From positions 38,385 through 65,112 of the forward strand of contig BMAT01013250.1 in NCBI GenBank assembly GCA_019649035.1: a DNA stretch of 26,728 nt, read 5' to 3'. Positions 18,960 through 26,728 of the stretch are shown here, piece by piece. Under the pieces are notes generated by a model. That model had not been told where the DNA came from, made no database searches, and saw nothing but the letters and a program-made list of their open reading frames with translations. Position 1 is the first letter of the stretch; every line of letters starts with the position of its first letter. The DNA is from Elysia marginata. Taxonomy: Eukaryota; Mollusca; Gastropoda; Plakobranchidae. The translations under genes and the position numbers were made by a program.

Positions 18960-19974
18960 AACAATCGGAAAACCAGCAATGTCCAGTTTTACAATATCAA
19001 GATAACCAATGGTCCACCTTCAAGTCATGCTGCATCTTTCCATTACATAGGGCAATGGAAAAACAAGCGCTTTTGCTGACAATAGTAGTGACAAAAAAAA
19101 GTATGTAATGTAAAACCTGTGATTTCCAATTTTTACATTTTTTAAGATAACCTTTGGTCCTCTGATCTTTAAATCATGCTGCATCTTTCCATATCATAGG
19201 TAAAAAATAACTCTAAAAACGAGTACAGGTGGAAAAACCAGGGTGTCGATTTTAACTGGGTTAAAAAAGTTGCAAAACTCCATTAATGAGTAACAAATTG
19301 ACAACACAAATTTAATAAAAGTATACAGTAAGACTACTTAAAGAACATGCTCGAAATTAGTGGTAATTTAATTAACGTAATGAGCACTAAGTTGACTTTT
19401 TTATTTTCCCTTTTTTTCAAAAGTATCATTTTGTGACATCTCTTTGCCTGTATCAGGATTTGTGTAAGGAGAAAACATAAGTCGTAAATTATTTATACTA
19501 TTTCCAGACAACTAATGGCCCTCTATCTCAATATTGAATGATGCAGCATCTTTCCATAACATTAGCTCACAAAATAGCGAAGAAAAAACAACATATGCAA
19601 TGGAAAAACCAAAGATGTCGATTCTGACCATGTAAAAGAAAGTTACAATACCCCATTATTGAGTACACCAAATCTATGAAAAGCATACAGTGAGGCCACT
19701 GAAAGAACATAATTTATGTGAGTGGTACTTAAATTAACTAGTAAAATGTGTATTTTCCCAAAAGTATAAAATCATGACATCTCTTTGCCCCTATCTGAAT
19801 GCTACAAAGAGGAAATAAAGGTCATTAATTTTTTACATTTTGTAGTACAAATTTTAAATAACTGGTGGTCCTCTATCTTTAAATTATGCCACATCTTTCT
19901 ATTATATAATGGAATAAAAAAAACAAGCGCGGTCACTCACAATAATAGCGAGAAATAATTGAGTGCAATGGAAG
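18960..19974 (+). repeat. Degenerate tandem repeat, period about 345-365 bp
   Basis: The word gctgcatctttccat and its variants recur at 19029, 19178, 19543 and 19888, each shortly after a tggtcctct- or tggccctct-like word. Units 2 and 3 share a long ordered set of words: tggaaaaaccar...tgtcgatt, gttacaatacccc or gttgcaaaactcc, cagtraggcc or cagtaagact, aaagaacat, ttaattaac, and gacatctctttgcc. The first spacing (149 bp) is a partial unit. The last unit stops at about 19974, where the minus-strand LINE begins. It could be a minor satellite or part of a larger unrecognised transposon. Confidence 0.72.
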
Positions 19975-21204
19975 TGTTGTTATTGGTCTACCCCTCGGTC
20001 TTTTATTGTTTTCTACAAAATAGAACTGCATTGCTTCTTTTGCTGGAATACACAGAAATCGTCTTAATATGTGTCCAAACAGTCTCCATCTATACTCAAG
20101 TATTCAACTAATCAAAGGGATATAGAAACTTCTCCACATTTTTTGTAAGTGAATGATATGATATTTTTGTCGGGTATTGGATTTTAAGGACTCTTTGAGT
20201 TGTTTTCTATGGAATGCGTCGAGTCTGTCCTTGTGTGTTTTTGTCAAAGCCCATGTGCCACAGTTGTAAAATAGTATCGATTTAACTTATGAATTGTAAA
20301 GTTGGAGTCTAGTTTTCTGTTTTGTTTTGTTTGCTCTGTTCCAAATATTTGTTAGTTTGTGAAGCGCGATGTTTAAAAGTTGTTTTCGGCGCTCAATAAC
20401 CTATACTCTTTGCTCCCTAGAAGTGAACCAACTTTTTAAAAAGAGATTTTCCATTCTTCGGTGTCTTTTTTTCATGCACGTATGCTCTGTTTTGTCGACG
20501 TTCACTTTCAAGTCATGCGTTTTTAGGTTTTTTTTCCAATATCCCCGACACTTATACTCTCTGTTCCTATGAAGTCAATGTCGTCGGCATAAATTATTTC
20601 AGAGGGCATACAATGAGCTGGCTGCTGTGAGTTGTTTTGCGCACTCCTGATATCTTTTAGAGCATTTTCCAAAAAATTATGAAAAGAACTGGGCTTAGGC
20701 TGTTCCCTTGTGGTGTTCCAATGTTGGTGGTAAAAGAAGTTTCTTGGGGACACTCATTCACTTTGACATCTAGTGTGGTTTAGCTCAGTAGAAACTGAAT
20801 GATGCGCAGCTCGCCTTCTTCCACAATTTCTTTTAAAATTATCAATAGTTCTTTTCTATTGATTGTGTCGAAAGCAACTGACATGTCATGACCAGTGATG
20901 TTTATTTCCAGGTTTGCATTTTTTAAAAAACTTTTGCTGTTAGCCACCTGTGCGCCCATATTACGCCTGATGTGCTACGGTTAGGTCTAAATCCGCGTTG
21001 ACTGGTCGATAGATATACTTCTATTTTTGGCCTAATACGGCTTAGCACAATAGTTGACAGGATCTTCCTAAGAGAGTTCAGCAAAGATTTGATAGTGGTA
21101 CTTTTGCTTTTCCTGGTTTGGGGAGAGTTATCAGGAGGCCGTCATTTGTCCTTAAGGGTTCATGCGATTCGAATGCCTTATCTAAAACTTACGCGATTTT
21201 TTAA
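19975..21204 (-). mobile_element. Minus-strand non-LTR retrotransposon, 3' part (interrupted element)
   Basis: Minus-strand translation, with frameshifts, runs from AFESHEPLRTNDGLLITLP and PKPGKAKVPLSN through RPKIEVYLSTSQRGFRPNRS. Motif A follows as HDMSVAFDTINRE (~20850-20900), and motif C as MPSEIIYADDIDF with YADD intact at 20580-20591. After that come KTHDLKVNVDKTEHT, KQKTRLQLYNS, TWALTKTHKDRLDAF, YRWRLFGHILRR and NNKRPRGRP. Both catalytic Asp sites are preserved, but stops and frameshifts make it inactive. It ends abruptly in the GRP segment next to the tandem repeat. The clade is not certain (RTE- or jockey-like endonuclease LINE). Confidence 0.82.
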
Positions 21205-22877
21205 AATCTAAATTTAATTATGAGGGGCATATTAGAGGGTATGGAAAATGATGAAGATTTCAAGGTTATTGTAGAAGAAGTAGAACTTGTGTTTAAAAAT
21301 ATTGACGCAAGGAAGGCATGTGGGCCAGAACAAATTAAGGAAAATATCTTAAAGATGTGTGCGAGTCAGCTATGCGATCTTTGCTTTTATAACAATTTTT
21401 CTATTATAAAAAAACATCATCTTCCGAAAATGAGGAAAACATCTGAAATTATTCCTGTTCCCCCAAAAAACTTCTATGAATAAGATGAATGATCTTAAGC
21501 CAGTGGCTTTAAACTCCATCCTTACTAACATTAATTTCTGGAAAAAATTATACTCAAAGAGGTCATGAAATTTACTCAGCTCGTCCAAGATGAATATCAA
21601 TCATACAGACAAAAAGGGGAGTTGATGCTGCTGCTGTGTTGCTATTTTTAGATAATGCTCTACGACACCTGAAAATTCCAAGAAACTGTGGTAGAATTCT
21701 CTTCGTACATTTTTTCTCAGCCTTCAACACGATCCAGCTCCATTTACTCATCCCAAAATTAAAAGAAATTAACCTTAACAAAAGCCTAATGTTTGGATAG
21801 CAGAGTCCTTATCAAACAGACCACAGTAGGTTGGATTAAGAAATGGGGGCGTGGATGTAGCCTCTGATTTAATAATAACAAACACAAAAGCACCCCAGGG
21901 GGGCGGTACTATCTCCCTTTCTCTTTACAATATATACAAATGATTGTCCACTGAGAGATGCTAATACGACCCTTCTGATTAAATTTGCAGACGACGCGAG
22001 TTCGCAGGGGTTGATATGAGGTGATGAGACTGAATATAGAGGAGCAATTGAATGGTTCACTAGTTGGTGTGAAGAACATTTCTTGTTGCTAAATGTTTCG
22101 AAAACAAAGGAACTCTTGATAGAGTTCAGAAAAAAAGAAAACGACATTACCCCTCTCTTCATCAACAGTGGGAAAATAGAAAGAGTAACTTCATATAAAT
22201 ATTTGGGAGTCGCCATAGATGATAAGTTAAATTGGACCATACATTCGGACAACATTGTCAAAAATACGAATAAGAGACTTCACTTCGTACGTAAACTGAA
22301 TTGTTTTCACGTAGATAAGACCCTTTAGCGAATGTTCGATAAGGCATTTGTTGAGAGTGTCATAACGTTTGCTATTGCTTGCTGAGATGGAAATGCTCTA
22401 AAGAGTATAAAGATGAAATTCAACCAAACAATCTCTAGAGCTAACAAAATGATGAAAAACATACAAGAGCCTTTCTGTGATTTTGAAATTCTTTATACAT
22501 TTTACATTATACTGCCGGAAAAAAATCTTACCAATTGTAAAAGACGCCAAGCACCCCATATGCAGTCAGATTAGGTACTCAGACAGATCAGGAAGACTAA
22601 TTCTTTTTAGGTGCAAATACGAGCGTCATAGGAAATCCTTCATGCCCTATGCTGTAAAACTTTTGCCATGATGTGAAATGCCTTTCGATGTTTACTAGGG
22701 TATCTAATGTCTATATTCCTTGTATGTCTATAAATTTTGAAATTGTTCGGTTGCTAGTTTAAATGACTGTGTGAAATTAAGTTATGTTTGTTTACCTGTG
22801 AACGTGCTTATGGCTGTGTCTTCTGTACTTCATGCTGTAAAACCAAAACAATGAGCCTTATGAGGACATTTAGTTTT
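21205..22877 (+). mobile_element. Plus-strand CR1-superfamily-like LINE inserted into the minus-strand LINE
   Basis: The plus-strand frames give VELVFKNIDARKACGPEQIK (21280-), then the motif A block FVHFFSAFNTIQ (~21688-21725), in which the catalytic Asp has become His. A damaged motif B follows near 21895, then FADD (21984-21995). Downstream are WFTSWCEEHFLLLNVSKTKE, SYKYLGVAIDDKLNWT, KRLHFVRKLNCFH and KSFMPYAVKLLP. About 200 bases of 3' UTR-like sequence follow. The order resembles Rex1/CR1-type elements. Flanks share TTTTTTAA (21197-21204 and 22878-22885), a probable target duplication. 5'-truncated and inactive. Confidence 0.82.
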
Positions 22878-23145
22878 TTTTTTAACTTGAACTAGAATGG
22901 GTGGCGCATATTTGAGGTATTCGTTACATATATTGTCTCTTCCTGGAGCGCTTCTATTATTGAGTTTGTTGATGCTGTCTGTTGATGCAGAACTATTGAG
23001 TAATGCAATCCAATGGTGGTCTTGGTTGTCCATCGAATGGTTGGATATCTTCTGTGCTTTCATCTCTAAATTTCGATTTGAAATGATCCGTTATTATTTC
23101 TTTTATTTCTGAAGGGTTAACTATCTGTTTTCTCTCTATACGAAT
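22878..23145 (-). mobile_element. Minus-strand non-LTR retrotransposon, 5' part of the interrupted element
   Basis: Minus-strand translation reads RIERKQIVNPSEIKEIITD, HFKSKFRDESTEDIQPFDGQ, INKLNNRSAPGRDNICNEYL and KYAPPILVQVK. This is the region leading into the RT palm (the KLNNRSAPGRDN block is the usual SPGxD-type motif). It stops at a T run exactly where the inserted plus-strand LINE ends, and resumes as IA-VLDKAFESHEPL at 21204 downward. Joining the two flanks is nearly seamless apart from the length of an A run. Confidence 0.8.
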
Positions 23146-23149
23146 GTGG

Positions 23150-23527
23150 AATATGTACATAGTAAAACAGATGAGAGTAGACTTTAAAGCCACAGAGATG
23201 TGGTTTTACCGTAAGATTCTAAAAGTAAAAGGATGTGATAAAAGAACTAACAACAACATGCTTGAAGAATTATCAGCAAAAAGAGTCATTCTACAAGCCG
23301 TGGCTGTGCGTAGACTCAAATGCATTGGTCACGCAATAGGAAACAAAAACTTCAGTCTTATGGCAACAGTGCGTCAAGGGAAGAAAAAGGCAAGCAAACA
23401 CAGCATTACATATATGGAAGATAACAGAAAGGCCAGTGGCATGGGCATGCAAGAAATAGTACACGAATTTCTAGATAGTGATAGTTACTGGAGAAGGGTT
23501 GTATTGACGTATGGTGGTGGCAGGTGA
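23150..23527 (+). mobile_element. Plus-strand LINE C-terminal fragment (third family in the cluster)
   Basis: The frame at 23144-23527 contains ATEMWFYRKILKVKGCDKRT, then NMLEELSAKRVILQAVAVRR, LKCIGHAIGNKNFS and FLDSDSYWRRVVLT before a stop at 23525-23527. This matches the end of endonuclease-type LINE polyproteins, where the family usually has EMWCYRR and RRLKWIGH. It has no RT core of its own here, so it is 5'-truncated, and it abuts the minus-strand element at about 23145-23160. Confidence 0.75.
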
Positions 23528-25570
23528 CAGGAATCAAGTTTAAATTTCGGACATGCGACTCGTTTGGACTGCGCGCCCTGAGAACAACATGGTTCTCTCG
23601 CTACTGGGCAGAATTTTGAGAAAATCGGCTCCAAAGTTTTAGCACAGTACAGTTATGCTAATAAGTAAAAATTTCCAATGTTAAAAAAAACCTCTTAAAT
23701 AAATTTTAGATCGGTTCCGTTTTTAAAACGACATAGAAAACTGTTGTAGAAGTAATATGATGAGTGTAACTCAATATTGCCAATATAACCTTGTATTTCT
23801 CAGGACACGACTGATCTTGTGATAAATGGTGACTAGAAGTAGGAATGTGATTTTAATCAAAGCAAGGACTAGATTGGGAACTATTTAAATCCTTTTGTAG
23901 TATGATATCTTTACTTAAATTTTTTTTTCTTAATTTTTTAGAATGGGTCTCGTTAATCCCTAACCTTTAAGGTGCAGTAACTCAGAGCATATTAACACAG
24001 TTTTGTCACTGCCTTAAAGAACCTGTGAGGAGCTCTTAGACAATGTATATCTCCCTAAATTTCAGAGACTGCACTATTCGTTCCACTGTCCACACATTTA
24101 TTCTTTGCTGCCCCCACTTGATTTTTCAACATCACTTGCGCCATTTTATGTGATATCATTTGGTCGGCATAATTATTTCTTTTACAATTAATAAGAGATC
24201 TTGCCCAGTCCTCCACTTTGACCTTTAGAAGGACTTATTGCCATCAGCGATAAAGCACTGCCATTTGCTTGATGTTCTTTGCACGTATTTGACATAGCTT
24301 TTCCATTGATGAAATTTGTGCGTACAACACAAGTTTTTTTTTCTTTTGCTCATCGAACGAACGGCCTATATGAATGGCGAAAAACCAAGTTTATGATCAT
24401 GTGCATGTCACTCTATAGATTAATTTATTGGCTGTCAGTTTCCATTATGGAATACATAGATTTGCTCGAGTGCCTTACATAGATTAGCTTTGTTGACATT
24501 TGTGCTAAGGAAGGCCCAACTGCAATTAGGGAGACTTAATAGACAACGGGGTTAATGAAGCTCGCAGCGTGTTTATTGTTGGGATCTGTTTACTGCGATG
24601 TTTGATTTCGTTGTTTGATAAGATAAGCATTATCTTCTATACTGTTCATAGCCTCCAAAAAATCTGAATATTTATTGATTTTTTGGAGTAATCTTTTCAC
24701 GTAATGCCACTGAAAATACGCTGTTTGGACCTCTCAAGGCCTCCGGAACTCCAAACCATATGCTAGATTATAAATCTCTTTTTTTCTCTTTTATACGCCT
24801 ATTCCAACTTTGATTGATAGATAAGTAACATCTACATAATGGGACAGTCCCAATCTACCTTACCTCCTTAAACAACACTTCCCCCCCTTTCAACCCGATC
24901 ATCTAAAAAATGTTCACACCCCAGTTACTAAGCCGGTGACCGAACAGAACCGAGAACTCGTTACTTATAGCCTAGAGCCATTTCTCACTGGCCCCTGTGG
25001 TTTACCAATGTCTGTCAAGTGTTAGTGAAGTAAAGAATAGATTTGTGTCGATTATAAACTCAGTAGCAAGCACGGGTGTTTGAAATACCTCAAAGATTCT
25101 TTGTCTCCCCCCTTCCCTACCGTGCTCGGCTGCGATAGGGTGATTCCTTGTCCAAATCGATTTAGTTCAGGGCAGCTAGTTTAAGCATGTGGACGACAAG
25201 ATATAAATCTAGACCTGGAACAAAGCATTCGTTCTTTTCTCTAACTAGCCTAAGTTCTAATCGTAACTCGTAAACGATTATGTCATTTATGGAGAAGAAG
25301 ACCTATTTTGTTTTAAAAAAATCATTGTCGATCTGTTTCGTGGCTTAATTTCTTACTCTGGAAGAGCTACAAAGACGCATTTTTATGCATTTTCGCAAAA
25401 GCCGCGACGGAATTATTGGGGCTTTGATATTTTTGGTCAATGTTAAGCTCACACCTTTTACAACCAAATTCAACTTTTGTGAAAGAAGCAGGCAGTACGT
25501 CAATTTGTCACAACCGGTCTTCGTTGGTCAGCGATTATTGTTATAAAATATAAAGGTTAAATACGTTTAC
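23528..25570. other. No recognisable feature
   Basis: About 2 kb with no splice-bounded frame, RT fragment or tRNA-like head that I can support. A short open frame at 24279-24482 is hydrophobic and isolated. Confidence 0.5.
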
Positions 25571-25757
25571 CTGTGGATGGACCGTGAACGTTGAATGTCA
25601 TGCTCTGTGCGACTTTGTTTTTGTTTAGATGATGTTTGAATTCCCTGGACAGATATCTGGCCGTGACATGACTCTTCAAATGACTGGATTTATAGATAAT
25701 CTGTTTTCGTGTTCTGAAGGATTTGGACTGTGCTCTTTCTGTTTTCCGTTTTGACAT
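25571..25757 (-). CDS. Weak candidate first coding exon on the minus strand
   Basis: Within a 107-codon minus-strand open frame (25880 down to 25557), an ATG at 25757 opens MSKRKTERAQSKSFRTRKQI. The frame runs 62 codons to NVHGPSTG, immediately followed by a donor CCACAG/GTAAAC (GT at 25570-25569). The product is very basic, with no domain that I recognise. Composition is less AT-biased than the surroundings. No second exon is visible downstream on the minus strand before the LINE cluster, and no clear promoter is visible. It could equally be a chance frame. Confidence 0.22.
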
Positions 25758-26728
25758 ATGTAATTTTGATCTTAGCGATACGCAGGAAACCCGCTTTGAA
25801 GAGGAAATAATTTTTTGGTTGTATTTTTGGAAAATACTATTTATGAAAACTTTAGATATTATAATCATCAATTTCATCATTCAGTTGTGTGATAATAATT
25901 TGAGAGTAAGGTGAGGGTGGTAGGGCCTAAAGAGAAGGAGTTTAGCACATGTTGGAAGAAGTCATTACCCATAACCCTTCCAACATAATGTATCAAATTA
26001 TGTCACAATTTGTATGCATCGGGATTTTTGCTAGTGCAGCTGACAAAGAATACACATTTTACCTAGTTTTTGTAAAGTTGGACAGGGCAAAGTTTTCTGA
26101 CATAAAATTAGTTTTTTTCTTAATGTTTTAATAACGTCTTATCAGCGACTACGACTTCAAAAACATGTTTTGATTAATATTGAAGGCCTATAATAAAATT
26201 AAAGTGGAGGTTTTGAAACGCTCAAGAGATGTTAAAACATGTTTGGATTGGCTCGACAATTTCTTATTGCCTAAGCTGTGGGCTATATTCTAATCCCGTC
26301 CACCATTTGTTAAATCCAGTTATTCTTCTCGTTGCTTGCGTAAGCAATACCCGTTACAGTATAATCAAACCTCTAATACTGTTCATACTGCATGGCTAGA
26401 ATTTGTCTTGTTGATTGTTTAAAAAAAGAAAGAAAAAGAATTCTTCCTGTTGACATTTTAACAAGCGATGAATTTAGTATTTTTAACATATTAATCTAAA
26501 ATATGTTATGTCATTAGATCTCCTGTCGGGTTACATTGTTTACCAGGAAGATCAAATGGGACCACAAAGTAAAGTCAGTTATTTGTCCATGATCGACCAA
26601 TGGTAAGATTGTAGATATCAAAGAATTATGGGGACTAGCCCAGATCAAAGAATGTTCAAGCGAGCTCACGGTAACCCAATCCCCATGGTATGAAAGATGA
26701 AAAGAAAATAAGAGAGAGAGAGATAAAG
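25758..26728. other. No recognisable feature
   Basis: AT-rich sequence ending in a short (GA)n run at about 26709-26722. The short open frame at 25949-26131 has no supporting signals. Confidence 0.5.

Noticed and set aside
24279..24482. 67-codon hydrophobic plus-strand open frame
   Set aside because: Isolated, with no splice signals, family resemblance or codon-composition support.
25199..25240. TATAAAT at 25202-25208 followed ~30 bases later by an initiator-like site
   Set aside because: TATA-like words are common in AT-rich DNA, and no plausible plus-strand first exon follows.
1..26728. CRISPR array, bacterial operon, phage or viral genes
   Set aside because: No regularly spaced short repeats with unique spacers, no ribosome-binding-site-led gene clusters and no capsid or envelope-type frames. 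Spliced exons and LINEs show a eukaryotic nuclear locus.

Overview
The window looks like nuclear DNA of an AT-rich invertebrate animal. Short coding exons are bounded by GT/AG splice signals and separated by introns of 0.5 to 3 kb. The introns are littered with decayed CR1/L2-like and other non-LTR retrotransposons and with tRNA-derived SINEs. I lean towards a mollusc or similar lophotrochozoan because of the repeat types, but this is inference and no gene here fixes the phylum. A 102-base run of N (10847-10948) marks an assembly gap.

One plus-strand gene occupies about 92-17785. I resolve eleven exons, at 92-303, 1690-1797, 2328-2441, 3185-3298, 5266-~5373, 8340-8441, 9172-9357, 11803-12042, 13034-13471, 15766-15801 and 17739-17785, plus one possible 27-base microexon at 12792-12818. 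All internal junctions are phase 0, so nearly every exon is symmetric. The first exon is entered in phase 1, so the true start lies upstream of the window. The last donor leaves phase 2, so the protein probably continues beyond what I can find. The ~567 readable residues form a low-complexity acidic region with six tryptophan-acidic motifs (SDWDAS, SAWDTT, SEWDSD, DDWDST, DDWDSE, SSWELH), then a ~146-residue charged helix rich in E, R, K and Q with a 17-residue internal repeat. The architecture faintly recalls the ANKRD26/CCDC144 family, but I cannot prove that.

Intron 1 holds a degenerate duplication and a tRNA-like SINE remnant. The intron between exons 7 and 8 holds a CR1/L2-type LINE, the gap and a minus-strand LINE fragment. 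The intron between exons 9 and 10 holds a second CR1/L2-type LINE, interrupted inside its GVPQG motif by a tRNA SINE with a 9-bp target duplication. The intron between exons 10 and 11 holds a 33-36 bp triple repeat and two minus-strand tRNA-derived SINEs.

Downstream of 17.8 kb there is no clear gene. About 18.96-19.97 kb is a degenerate ~350-bp tandem repeat. About 19.98-23.53 kb is a nest of LINEs: a minus-strand element split by a plus-strand element of another family, with a third fragment abutting it. From 23.5 kb to the end the sequence is mostly featureless, apart from a weak candidate minus-strand first exon near 25.57-25.76 kb.
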